Assembly (NCBI GenBank): GCA_031282245.1
Contig: JAITEB010000024.1
Coordinates: forward strand, 1 to 42,946
Direction: 5' to 3'
DNA length: 42,946 bases
DNA from: Oscillospiraceae bacterium
GTDB taxonomy: Bacteria > Bacillota > Clostridia > Oscillospirales > Ruminococcaceae
Made by a program: the position numbers and the translations under genes. Of the stretch, positions 34,637 to 42,518 are shown in pieces (within the stretch, counting starts at the first letter, position 1; every line of letters starts with the position of its first letter). The notes beneath the pieces are model-generated. The model saw nothing but the letters and a program-made list of their open reading frames with translations, made no database searches and was not told the origin of the DNA.

Positions 34637-34712
34637 GGACGATTAGCTCAGCTGGAAGAGCATCCGCTTGACGTGCGGAGGGTCAGCGGTTCAAGTCCGT
34701 TATCGTCCACCA
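34637..34712 (+). tRNA. tRNA-Val (GAC anticodon)
   Basis: A full cloverleaf is seen. The acceptor stem is GGACGAT/ATCGTCC with discriminator A, and CCA is encoded. The D-stem is GCTC/GAGC. The anticodon stem TCCGC/GCGGA encloses the loop TTGACGT, giving anticodon GAC. The T-arm is AGCGG/CCGTT around TTCAAGT. A promoter precedes it and a terminator follows. Confidence 0.96.
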
Positions 34713-34717
34713 CGTTT

Positions 34718-34759
34718 CCCGCTTAATTTCGCCTGAACGGGCTTAATTAAGCGGGTTTT
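34718..34759 (+). terminator. Terminator of tRNA-Val
   Basis: CCCGCTTAATT (34718-34728) pairs perfectly with AATTAAGCGGG (34745-34755), followed by TTTT. Confidence 0.85.
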
Positions 34760-34886
34760 AAATTTTGCTCTTTGCAAGTTCAGACCACTGCTCAGTCTCT
34801 GCGCTGACGACTGCCTCCAAATCCTCAAGCTTCCAGTTTTTGCTGTCGCGCTTGAAACACCGACATAAGGTCAGAAAATATTTCTA
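34758..34886 (-). pseudogene. Possible 3-prime fragment of an unknown gene
   Basis: On the minus strand a frame of about 40 codons without a start ends at a TAA on 34758-34760. The peptide has the charged, helix-like stretches KRDSKNWKLEDLEA and AETEQWSELAKSK, and looks more like real protein than random translation. It has no start codon and is closed upstream by a stop at 34884-34886. It may be the remnant of a gene cut when the exonuclease segment arrived. No family was recognised. Confidence 0.25.
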
Positions 34887-34899
34887 AGGAGAACCCCCC

Positions 34900-35451
34900 A
34901 TGAGCAGGTTCGCGGTAATAGACACGGAAACGACTTGGGGCGACGCGGTGATGTCTATCGGCATTGTCATCGCCGACGCCGACAGCTACGAGCCGATTGA
35001 ACAGAGATACTACATCCTCACGCCGTTCAAAAGCCACGGCGGGATGTATACACACGCGCTCTATGCTGGAGGCATAAAGCCAGACCTTGAGTGTTCCCGC
35101 GAACAGGCTGTCGCCGACCTGCGCGCGCTGCTGACAGACCATGCTGTCAGCGCAATATTCGCCTACAACGCCGCTTTTGATAAAAGGCATCTGCCGGAAC
35201 TTGCGCACCTTGCCTGGTACGACATAATGAAGCTGGCGGCTTACCGCCAGCACAACCCGAAGATACCCAGCCATGCCGATTGCTGCAAAACCGGCAGGCT
35301 TAGGCGCGGCTACGGGGTTCAGAGCGTATACCGGATGCTGAGCGAAGAATACGCCTACTGCGAATTACATAACGCCATGACGGATGCGCTGGACGAATTA
35401 ACGATTATGAAGCTGCTGAATCATGAACTCAACAACTATGTAAAAATTTAA
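34900..35451 (+). CDS. DnaQ-like DEDDh 3-prime to 5-prime exonuclease
   Basis: This 183-residue protein is a compact stand-alone exonuclease of the DnaQ/RNase T superfamily. Motif Exo I is VIDTET near the N-terminus, Exo II is AYNAAFDKRHL, and Exo III is HNAMTDALDE, with the His and Asp of a DEDDh enzyme. The order and spacing suggest an active nuclease. There is no polymerase or helicase domain. An AAGGAG ribosome site precedes the ATG. It lies alone between tRNA-Val and tRNA-Arg with its own terminator at 35483-35510. It could act in DNA repair, in RNA trimming, or be cargo of a small island. Confidence 0.85.
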   Translation: MSRFAVIDTETTWGDAVMSIGIVIADADSYEPIEQRYYILTPFKSHGGMYTHALYAGGIKPDLECSREQAVADLRALLTDHAVSAIFAYNAAFDKRHLPELAHLAWYDIMKLAAYRQHNPKIPSHADCCKTGRLRRGYGVQSVYRMLSEEYAYCELHNAMTDALDELTIMKLLNHELNNYVKI

Positions 35452-35482
35452 GCTATAGCTAGCGGCGTTTACAAATATAAAG

Positions 35483-35510
35483 GCCAATTAAATATTATAT
35501 TGGCTTCTTT
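35483..35510 (+). terminator. Terminator of the exonuclease gene
   Basis: GCCAAT (35483-35488) pairs with ATTGGC (35499-35504), and TTCTTT follows. It lies about 30 bases after the exonuclease stop. Confidence 0.65.
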
Positions 35511-35723
35511 AAGGGGCCGCCGGTAGTATTGTCCTCAACGAGGACTGTCAGTAAGCACGCAACAAACAATAAATAGGCTTTTGCGGCTGGCAGACCATCC
35601 ATGCGCCTTAAAGCGTTGCCAGTAACATGAAACTTCGCCTGTTTATAAAAATATCTTCGGTTTTAACATGAGGTTTTTATTTTTTTATAAAGCCTGACTT
35701 CTACGATTTTTTGTTTTCGACTA
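35511..35723. other. Gene-free stretch with two hairpins
   Basis: No gene is supported. GTCCTC-AAC-GAGGAC (35531-35545) is a perfect hairpin. A larger one has CTGGCA (35587-35592) pairing with TGCCAG (35617-35622) and GCGC/GCGT pairing inside. A T-rich run follows near 35670-35685. The stretch could be a structured RNA or sequence debris. Confidence 0.35.
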
Positions 35724-35752
35724 TTGCGATTGAAACGTTTTTGTGATATAAT
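35724..35752 (+). promoter_or_regulatory. Promoter of tRNA-Arg
   Basis: TTGCGA (35724-35729), a 17-base spacer and TATAAT (35747-35752) lie 40 bases upstream of the tRNA. A TG one base before the -10 makes it an extended -10 promoter. Confidence 0.8.
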
Positions 35753-35792
35753 AAGCAAAAACAATGAACAAAATGATATTTTGCCTATATTG

Positions 35793-35869
35793 GCGCCCAT
35801 AGCTCAGATGGATAGAGCGTCAGACTCCGACTCTGAAGGCCGCTGGTTCAATTCCAGTTGGGCGTACCA
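35793..35869 (+). tRNA. tRNA-Arg (CCG anticodon)
   Basis: The acceptor stem is GCGCCCA/TGGGCGT with a G-U pair at the end, discriminator A, and encoded CCA. The anticodon stem TCAGA/TCTGA encloses CTCCGAC, giving anticodon CCG. The T-arm is GCTGG/CCAGT around TTCAATT. tRNA 3-prime ends are common phage integration sites, and tail genes begin some 500 bases downstream. Confidence 0.95.
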
Positions 35870-35874
35870 CTGAA

Positions 35875-35914
35875 AAAGCGCTTAACAAAGCCATTTGTTA
35901 AGCGCTTTCCTTTT
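35875..35914 (+). terminator. Terminator of tRNA-Arg
   Basis: A perfect 15-base stem pairs AAAGCGCTTAACAAA (35875-35889) with its complement at 35894-35908 around GCCA, followed by CCTTTT. Confidence 0.9.
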
Positions 35915-36287
35915 GTCTATGAGGTAAAGCAAAGGGACTTCTGCTTTGATATAGGTTTCGCTTTTTAAGTTCCTCCGAATAGTATCTTATACAATGATAA
36001 AAGTTTATCAGTATAGGATTGGGGATAAATCTCATTAAAAACACCATCTTCTTTCTTAAGGTTTTATAGTCTGCATTTTGCGAACTCCTCGCAATTCTGT
36101 TGTCCGAAACTTCATTAACTGAAAGCGTCAAATCGTCCGGCGGCTGCGTGAGCGCGTTCTTGTTTGTATATAATTCTCAGTAATAGAAATACTCGCCTTC
36201 AAATTGGAATTTGCTGGAGTGATGAATTATGCGAAAGCGCCAAATCACTCTCAAAGCCGTTAATCAGCTTTCGTCCTTTGATGTCAC
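35915..36287. other. Gene-debris region between tRNA-Arg and the tail genes
   Basis: No intact gene is seen. A 77-codon minus-strand frame (35898-36131) resembles nothing and overlaps the tRNA terminator. At 36229 an ATG behind GGAGTGA opens a frame of only 18 codons (MRKRQITLKAV and onward), which could be a cut-off gene start. Confidence 0.35.
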
Positions 36288-36425
36288 TTGATAGCCTTGT
36301 TTTATGGTAATAATTACCTCATAATCAGCGGCAGGATAATCATACAAAACGGTCTGGCATTTTTTGCCACGCATATCCCTGCGATTCTGGATATATTCCA
36401 GGATTTGGGGGTTGACTTGCGGGAA
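36264..36425 (-). pseudogene. Possible 3-prime fragment of an unknown gene
   Basis: On the minus strand the frame ending at the TGA on 36264-36266 reads well as the C-terminus of a protein (KCQTVLYDYPAADYEVIITI, then KQGYQVTSKDES). Its only Met is inside tape-measure sequence, so the fragment seems joined to phage DNA at a breakpoint near 36420-36450. No family was recognised. Confidence 0.3.
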
Positions 36426-38405
36426 ATTCAGATAGCTTATGACCTCGAACATGAGAGTTTGCAGAGAAGTCTCAGCGCGAACGAGAACGCTCAGGAACGC
36501 CAAAAGCTAGGCTATGAGCGCAATTATGCGGCGGCCAACAGGACACGCGGGGCAATCGCGGACTTAGGGAGCGAATTGGACAAAACTGCAAAAGCTGTTG
36601 AGCTTTTGAATAACAATTTATATCAATCAGGGCTTAAACTGGACGAATGGGGCAAAAATGCGCAGAAATCCGGCAAGCAAATACAAGACATAGGGCAGGG
36701 GATTCAGGATGTTTTTGCGCCGCTGACGGCGCTCAGCGTGCCGATTCTGGCGGCCGGAGCGGCTGGGGTCAAGGCGTCCATTGATTTTGAAAGCGCTTTC
36801 ACAGGCGTGACAAAAACTATCGGCATGACCGCCGAAGAAACTGACGCTATGCGGCAGTCGATAATTGACATGTCAAACGAACTGCCGCACACAAAAGAAG
36901 AAATTTCCGGCGTGGCGCAGGCCGCCGGGCAGCTGGGCATCAAGAAAGATGATATTTTAAAATTCACAGAGGTCATGTTAAATATGGGCGTGGCCACGGA
37001 CATGTCCGCGGAAAGCGCCGCCGATTCTATGGCAAGATTTGCAAATATTACAGGTTTATCAGCTGATAAATATGAAAATCTTGGCTCTGTAATTGTGGAT
37101 TTGGGAAATAACTTTGCCACGACAGAATCCGAAATTACAGAAATGGGTCTGCGCCTGGCCGCCGCCGGTTCGCAAATCGGGCTTAGCGAGGCCGAAATAC
37201 TGGGCTTTGCGGCCGCGCTGTCTTCTGTTGGCATGGCCGCCGACGCGGGCGGGTCGGCTTTCTCCAAGACCATGAAGCAAATGCAGGCAGCCGTCGAGAC
37301 CAGCAGCGAATCATTGGGAAACTATGCGGAAGTCGCCAAAATGACCAGTGAAGAATTTGCGGAATTATTCAAAGCAAGCCCCGCCGAAGCTCTCAAGCAA
37401 TTTATTATCGGCCTTGGCGACGTTGAGGGCGCGGGAAAATCCACAATTCTGATGCTTGACGAGCTGGGAATTAACGAGATCCGGCAAAGCGACGCAATGG
37501 CGCGGCTGGCCGGCAGCACGGAAAATCTTGGGGCGGCGCTGGATGTAGCGACCACTGCGTTTGATGAAAATATCGCCCTGCAGAAAGAAGCCGACAAATT
37601 TAATAACACTGCCGCCAATAAACTGGAGGTTTTGAAAAATAATGCCAACTCTCTGGCGGTCGAGCTTGGCGACAGGCTTATCCCCGCCGGCATGAATTTA
37701 CTGGATAAATATATAAAACCTGCTATTGAAAAGCTGGGGAATTTGGACGAAAAGCAAAAAGAAAATATCATCACCGGCGGAGCGTGGATTGCAGCTCTTG
37801 GGACGGGCGGGAAGATTCTGGGCGGCGCGGTCGAGGGCTTCGGAAAGTTTACGGAAAGCATGGGCAAGGCGGCTTCTGGTATCGGGGAATTCATCAAGAA
37901 GCAGCAATCCGGAGAAAGCCAGACCGGGGTTTTCGCAAAGGCATTGGGATTTATCGCAAGCCCCGCCGGGCTTGCGGCGGCTGCGGTTTTGGCGCTGGGC
38001 GCGGGAATCGCTTACGCCGTTATAGAAGCTCAAAAGGGTTCTGAGGCCATGCGGAAAGTAGCCGATATGAGCGATAAACTTGCCGAAACGCAAAGAAAAG
38101 TCGCTGAAGAAGTTGCCGCAAAAAACAAAGAAATAGCTGACAGTTATAAAATTATGGCGACGGACGTCGACGTCTTTTTGCTGGATTTAAAATCCCGCAG
38201 CGCAACAATCACAGAAGAAATAAGTTCCAGCATGAAAGAAAAAGTAAACGGCTTAGGGCAGTCAATTACTGAATCAATTCAAACGAACACAAGCGAAGCC
38301 GTCGGCGCTTTTCAAAATACTTTTATGCTTGACGGAATCATCGACGAAGAAGAGCGGAAAATTTTAAGTAAAATCGAAACCGGCGGGGCAAGCCGCCGAT
38401 ATTAA
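36288..38405 (+). CDS. Phage tail tape-measure protein, truncated at both ends
   Basis: The protein contains the TP901 tape-measure core: SIDFESAFTGVTKTIGMTAE, the repeated Ser/Ala-rich helices, and a hydrophobic segment IASPAGLAAAAVLALGAGIA. Tape-measure proteins set siphophage tail length and thread the tube. The frame opens at a TTG (36288) without a ribosome site, and residues before about 55 are unlike phage protein, so the true N-terminus is missing. It ends early at 38405 just after DEEERKILSKIE; the expected C-terminus continues in another frame (next entry). At 705 residues or fewer it is probably not functional. Confidence 0.75.
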   Translation: MIALFYGNNYLIISGRIIIQNGLAFFATHIPAILDIFQDLGVDLREIQIAYDLEHESLQRSLSANENAQERQKLGYERNYAAANRTRGAIADLGSELDKTAKAVELLNNNLYQSGLKLDEWGKNAQKSGKQIQDIGQGIQDVFAPLTALSVPILAAGAAGVKASIDFESAFTGVTKTIGMTAEETDAMRQSIIDMSNELPHTKEEISGVAQAAGQLGIKKDDILKFTEVMLNMGVATDMSAESAADSMARFANITGLSADKYENLGSVIVDLGNNFATTESEITEMGLRLAAAGSQIGLSEAEILGFAAALSSVGMAADAGGSAFSKTMKQMQAAVETSSESLGNYAEVAKMTSEEFAELFKASPAEALKQFIIGLGDVEGAGKSTILMLDELGINEIRQSDAMARLAGSTENLGAALDVATTAFDENIALQKEADKFNNTAANKLEVLKNNANSLAVELGDRLIPAGMNLLDKYIKPAIEKLGNLDEKQKENIITGGAWIAALGTGGKILGGAVEGFGKFTESMGKAASGIGEFIKKQQSGESQTGVFAKALGFIASPAGLAAAAVLALGAGIAYAVIEAQKGSEAMRKVADMSDKLAETQRKVAEEVAAKNKEIADSYKIMATDVDVFLLDLKSRSATITEEISSSMKEKVNGLGQSITESIQTNTSEAVGAFQNTFMLDGIIDEEERKILSKIETGGASRRY

Positions 38406-38748
38406 TTCACCATCGAAAGCCACCAGAAAGATCTTCCAGTATTTAGGGGACGGCGCAGTTTTGGGCCTTGCAGACCGCGAAAGCGCCATAGCGGATGCGG
38501 CGGCAAGCTTCACGCATTCCGCGCTGGAAGGTCTGGAGGTTGAAGCCCCGGCTCTGAGCGGCCTGGATTTTTCCGCCATTTCCGGAACGCCGTCCAGCCA
38601 GGCAAGCCCGCCAATCTCAAACGACAACCGTCAAAGCACCCTGAATTTTTACATCTACCAGGCACCCGGCGCAGATGCGGACGAGGTTTCGCGCGAAATT
38701 GCGAACAAAATTGCTCAGGCAGTAAGGAAGCAGGCAACGCTTTTATGA
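38389..38748 (+). pseudogene. Tape-measure C-terminal fragment in a shifted frame
   Basis: The frame from about 38389 reads AADINSPSKATRKIFQYLG, the well-known C-terminal block of tape-measure proteins, and ends NKIAQAVRKQATLL. It is offset from the main tape-measure frame, which stops at 38405, and has no convincing start of its own; the first TTG is at 38461. A deletion or frameshift near 38370-38390 best explains this. The end overlaps the next gene as ATGA, so order is preserved. Confidence 0.65.
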
Positions 38749-39260
38749 ACCGGAACACAATGGAATATAATGGGCAGGATTTATATGCTATGGCTTTCCT
38801 GCGCGTTTTTTCGCACAAAATTTTTTCCCCGGAGAAAAAGCCCCGCAAACTGGAAATTGACACCAGAAGCGGGGCATTCGACTATGGCGCAAACTGGCAC
38901 AAAGAAAGAACTATCACGATCGTTTGCCTGATTGAACGCCCCATAAGCACAGCGCAGTTTGACAATCTCAAATATGCGCTGTCGAAAAAAGGCCGGATTG
39001 TTTTCTGGGACGAGCCGGACAGGTATTATTTGGGAGAATGCTACAATCCCGCCGAACTCGAAATCGGCTATAACGACCGTTCAAAGCGCTTCACGCTGGA
39101 ATTTATCTGTGAACCTTACGCAATCGCCTATGATTTTTTAACAAAATCCGGAAAAATCAGCAGAATACAATCTAAAACTCCATTGTGGCTGGGAACATGC
39201 TTTGCTACTGCCGTCTGGAGGGCGATCCGCTGCTTGTCGATACGGGCACTGCGCCGCTGA
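38745..39260 (+). CDS. Phage distal-tail (Dit-like) N-terminal domain protein
   Basis: Residues 1 to about 140 match the Sipho_tail/Dit N-terminal domain: EIDTRSGAFDYG, ERTITIVCLIERP, the loop GRIVFWDEPDRYYLGECY and FTLEFICEPYAIAYDFL. Dit forms the hexameric ring that joins tail tube and tip. The usual second domain is missing. After about residue 140 the frame reads into unrelated sequence that is the start of the next gene in another frame, with 76 bases of overlap, so the last 30 residues are probably not phage protein. The ATG shares four bases with the tape-measure fragment stop. Confidence 0.75.
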   Translation: MNRNTMEYNGQDLYAMAFLRVFSHKIFSPEKKPRKLEIDTRSGAFDYGANWHKERTITIVCLIERPISTAQFDNLKYALSKKGRIVFWDEPDRYYLGECYNPAELEIGYNDRSKRFTLEFICEPYAIAYDFLTKSGKISRIQSKTPLWLGTCFATAVWRAIRCLSIRALRR

Positions 39261-39679
39261 TTCAGGCCAGTTCACAGGTTTTTGAGACGCGTGGTAATTT
39301 TTCTTCTGTTGGAAAAACAAGGGTGTTAAATCTCCTGCGTGGCCAGAATTTTACAGGTTTCACACCTTACGCCGCTTTATTCAACGGAAATCCGGAGGAG
39401 GGCGGCGCGGAGCTTTCCGGCGGAAATTACGCCCGTGTTCCCCTCGCCTATGCCGCTCCGGCCGAAATCGCCGGGACAAACACCATGAGCATATCAAATT
39501 CTTATGTTTCCAGCGTTCGCGCGGACAGTCTCTGGGGCACATGCACGCACGTCGGCGTGATGGACTCACAGACCGGCGGCGCCTGTGTCGCCTGGGCGAC
39601 TCTGGAAAACGCCCGCGTCATGGGGCAGGGCTGCGCCATGGTTTTCAACGAGGGCAGGCTTCCCATTAGCATAAATTAG
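39185..39679 (+). CDS. Phage tail-fibre-like structural protein
   Basis: The C-terminal 110 residues fit a common phage structural fold: LNLLRGQNFTGFTPYAALF, GGAELSGGNYARVPL, then SLWGTCTHVGVMDSQTGG and a terminal strand. Such proteins have been annotated as tail fibre or decoration proteins. Start is uncertain: GTG at 39185 or ATG at 39197, both with poor ribosome sites, and both inside the end of the distal-tail frame. The length of 164 residues is within the usual range. The next gene follows after nine bases. Confidence 0.6.
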   Translation: MAGNMLCYCRLEGDPLLVDTGTAPLIQASSQVFETRGNFSSVGKTRVLNLLRGQNFTGFTPYAALFNGNPEEGGAELSGGNYARVPLAYAAPAEIAGTNTMSISNSYVSSVRADSLWGTCTHVGVMDSQTGGACVAWATLENARVMGQGCAMVFNEGRLPISIN

Positions 39680-39688
39680 GTGATTTAA

Positions 39689-40390
39689 GTGTATAACACT
39701 GCCATGTACAACATCCAGCCGTATAACCGCAAACTTCTGGATGAAATTGACTATTTTATTTCCGTCTTGATAGAAGAAAATCTTCACGGCACAGCAGGTA
39801 CAGGGATAAATTACCATGTGTTTGAGCGTCTGAACGAGACCCTAAGCGCCGCCGCCGCGCCAGCAATTGCTTATTTCGCCGATAAAGATTTGTACGAACT
39901 CCTTGGCGGGAAAATCACGCCGTCGGCCGCTTATTACGAAAGCGGCGCAATTTCCGAAATTATGGAAGGTTTGGCGGCGTGGGCAGCGACATACTCCCCG
40001 ACCGTGCAGTTTCTGGAAATTTTGGGAGGCACATCCGTTTGCGCAGCTATTTATGCTGAAACCGCCGCTCTTTTAGAAGAACTTGATGGAATTGGCATAC
40101 TTTCGGCGATTTATTCCGATAGCGCGGATCTTTTTGAAGCCCTTGACGGCGCGGTCAGCGTTTACGACATTGAAGTCAGCAGCGTGACAATCAGCGGCCA
40201 GATTCCCCCGGGAGGGACGCTTGTAATCGACAGTGAATTTTATACAGTCACACTGAATAACCAGAACGTTATTGACCGCCACGGCGGGGACTGGATTTGG
40301 GCAGACAGAACAACGGAAAGCGTAGAAATTTCCGCATCCGGCATTTCCGCGCTGGACTGGGAGGTTATGTATATTGCTGAATATTTATAA
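39689..40390 (+). CDS. Phage tail protein with seven 20-residue repeats and a Dit-like C-domain
   Basis: The 233-residue protein starts with GTG behind TAGGTG. Residues 21-160 consist of seven repeats of exactly 20 residues: Tyr at 22, 42, 62, 82, 102, 122 and 142; Glu at 30, 50, 70, 90, 110, 130 and 150; a hydrophobic residue ten after each Tyr; and Gly (Ala once) twelve after each Tyr. The C-terminal 70 residues (IPPGGTLVIDSEFYTVTLNN and onward, ending VMYIAEYL) resemble the second domain of distal-tail proteins. The end overlaps the spike gene by 17 bases. It is probably part of the tail tip. Confidence 0.75.
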   Translation: MYNTAMYNIQPYNRKLLDEIDYFISVLIEENLHGTAGTGINYHVFERLNETLSAAAAPAIAYFADKDLYELLGGKITPSAAYYESGAISEIMEGLAAWAATYSPTVQFLEILGGTSVCAAIYAETAALLEELDGIGILSAIYSDSADLFEALDGAVSVYDIEVSSVTISGQIPPGGTLVIDSEFYTVTLNNQNVIDRHGGDWIWADRTTESVEISASGISALDWEVMYIAEYL

Positions 40391-42515
40391 GCGTTCAAAC
40401 AGAGAAAAATTAGCGGTTTTGCAAAACGCCTTTGACATTTCTGAAACAGAAAAGCTGAACGATATCTGGAATTTAACATTTTCTCTTCCAGCAAACGACC
40501 TAAAAGTAAATTACTGTAAGCTGTTTAATTATGTTTCTTACGACGGCGGCCAGCTTTACCGGATTTACGATTTCGACGAAATCCGGGGCACGGGGCAGGA
40601 CAAAATAACATATGCCTGCGAGCACGTCATCGCGACGCTGGCCGACAGTGTTATCGCCGGACAATTTCAGCAGGATAATCTTAACACAAAAGCTGTAATA
40701 ATTAACCTGCTAAACAGGCAGGATGTAAAAAACTGGGTGCTTGCGGACTGCGATTTCAGCAAACAATTTTCGTATTCCTGGACAGATGAGACTGTTGTGT
40801 CGGCGGTTTTCAGCATAACACAGCCGTTTTTAGAAAAATATCAGTGGGTTTATAATACATCTGTTTATCCCTGGCGGCTCAGTTTGAAAATTCTGGACGA
40901 AAGCCAAAAAGCTCAATATTATATAAGAAATAGTAAAAATTTACTTTCAGCTGGTATCAAAAGCGAAGGCCGCAAGATCTGCACGCGCATGTACGGCTAT
41001 GGATACGGCGAGGGCGTGAACCGCCTGAATTTTGCGAAAATCAACGGCGGCAGGGATTATATGGATGCAAATGCCGCCTCAATTACTAAATATGGCATTA
41101 TTTCACAGATTTATATTAATCAGAAAACCGAAAGCGCGCAGACGCTTCTTCAGGAAACAAAAGCGCTTTTACAAAGTTATTCCCAAGTTTATAAAACTTA
41201 CCAGTTAAGCGTCACAGATATTTACAAGGCAACGGGCGGGTATCTCGACAAGCCCGAATCCGGGAAAATTATCCTGTTTGATGAGTTCAAGTCCTATATA
41301 ATTGAGGTGACGCGCCAAATCGACAAAATCGGCGGCGAACAGATCACCGTGGCGAACAAGCCCGAAAATACCGCCGATATTATCGCAAAACTAAGCGAAA
41401 AACAGCGCATCAGCCAGTCCTACGCCCAAGGCAACACATTTTTGTACCCCCAGCAGGTTCAGGACAACGCGGACGCGGCCCACCCGCTAATCATGCGCGT
41501 TTTTGTCCCGGCGGAAGCCCGGATTATCAACAGCGCCATTTTAAGCTATACACTGGAAAATTTTAGGGCATACGAAACCGGCGCGGCGGCCGGGGGCGGG
41601 AACTCCGTCACTTCCGGGGCATCCAGCAGGGCAACCAGCGAAAGCGGCGGGAGCTATGCCAGTACCCAAACTTCCAGTTCTGGCGGGAATAGCACACAAA
41701 CTTCCAGTTCTGGTGGAAATAGTACCCAAACATCTACATCCGGCGGGGGCACGTCCTCAAGCCAGACCTCCGGCGCGGCAGGGCAGGCGGCGATTACGCA
41801 GACCAGCGCGGCGGCGGGACAGGCCTCCGTCACGTCCGATTCAAGCAGCTCCGCGACGACGGCGGACAACGCGGGGCTTGTTACAGTTCCATATACTGGA
41901 ACAGCAATTAACGATTATTCGACAATATATGGTTATACTGTAAATTCTTCCGCATCGGGGGTAACGGCGCATAAACATGACACTTATGCACACCGGCATG
42001 AATATTATTTGCCAACGCACAGACACAACATGTCACACACGCATAAGGTCACGACGCCCAGCCACACGCATAGCGTGACCGTCAACGTTCCCTCACACGC
42101 CCATAACGTGAGTATAAATATACCGTCGCATACGCACAGTGTGACAATTCCAGCGCATACCCACAGCTTGAATATTCCCGCACATACCCACACAGTTGTC
42201 CTAAATATTCCCAGTCATACGCACCCCATGGATCACACTCACAATATCGCAATGCCCAGCCACACCCACCCGATAAACTACGGCATTTACGAGGGGGGCC
42301 GGGCGAGCAGCGTAACAGTAAAAATTGATGGAAAATCCATAAATTTTACTGGTACACAGGTAGATATTGCTAAAAATTTCGCTGTGGATGACGCCGGACA
42401 GATAACGCGGGGAACTTATCACGAAATCCAGATTATACCAAACGCTTTGACGCGAATAACTGCAAACATCACTGTTCAAATGTTTATTCAATCCATTGGA
42501 GGAGGTAATTATTAG
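40374..42515 (+). CDS. Phage tail-spike/minor structural protein with a histidine-rich HxH needle
   Basis: The first 340 residues resemble the N-terminal region of phage minor structural (Tal/endopeptidase-tail) proteins, which close the tail tip: the RIYDFDEIRGTG, YACEHVIATLADS and ITVANKPENTADIIAKLSEK regions. A Ser/Thr/Gly-rich linker follows, with two 30-base tandem repeats at 41671-41730. Then twelve HxH motifs occur over about 95 residues (nt 41970-42270), spaced mostly eight to ten residues apart. HxH ladders in trimeric phage needles bind metal ions, as in T4 gp37. The ATG overlaps the previous gene. At 713 residues the protein appears intact. Confidence 0.78.
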   Translation: MLNIYKRSNREKLAVLQNAFDISETEKLNDIWNLTFSLPANDLKVNYCKLFNYVSYDGGQLYRIYDFDEIRGTGQDKITYACEHVIATLADSVIAGQFQQDNLNTKAVIINLLNRQDVKNWVLADCDFSKQFSYSWTDETVVSAVFSITQPFLEKYQWVYNTSVYPWRLSLKILDESQKAQYYIRNSKNLLSAGIKSEGRKICTRMYGYGYGEGVNRLNFAKINGGRDYMDANAASITKYGIISQIYINQKTESAQTLLQETKALLQSYSQVYKTYQLSVTDIYKATGGYLDKPESGKIILFDEFKSYIIEVTRQIDKIGGEQITVANKPENTADIIAKLSEKQRISQSYAQGNTFLYPQQVQDNADAAHPLIMRVFVPAEARIINSAILSYTLENFRAYETGAAAGGGNSVTSGASSRATSESGGSYASTQTSSSGGNSTQTSSSGGNSTQTSTSGGGTSSSQTSGAAGQAAITQTSAAAGQASVTSDSSSSATTADNAGLVTVPYTGTAINDYSTIYGYTVNSSASGVTAHKHDTYAHRHEYYLPTHRHNMSHTHKVTTPSHTHSVTVNVPSHAHNVSINIPSHTHSVTIPAHTHSLNIPAHTHTVVLNIPSHTHPMDHTHNIAMPSHTHPINYGIYEGGRASSVTVKIDGKSINFTGTQVDIAKNFAVDDAGQITRGTYHEIQIIPNALTRITANITVQMFIQSIGGGNY
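41671..41730 (+). repeat. 30-base tandem repeat in the spike gene linker
   Basis: Two adjacent 30-base units (41671-41700 and 41701-41730) encode SSSGGNSTQT twice, with a few third-position differences. A third, degenerate unit follows. Repeat number could change by slippage and alter linker length. Confidence 0.75.
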
Positions 42516-42518
42516 TAT

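Noticed and set aside
34825-35274. 149-codon minus-strand frame opposite the exonuclease
   Set aside because: Antisense to a gene with intact DEDDh motifs.
35511-35545. Minus-strand peptide TVLVEDNTTGG, resembling the start of metallo-beta-lactamase-fold hydrolases
   Set aside because: Only about a dozen residues fit, no start codon is present, and the sequence also forms a perfect hairpin.
42030-42270. Repeated short sequence resembling a CRISPR array
   Set aside because: The repeats are imperfect, in frame and encode HxH motifs of the spike protein; there are no unique spacers of equal length.
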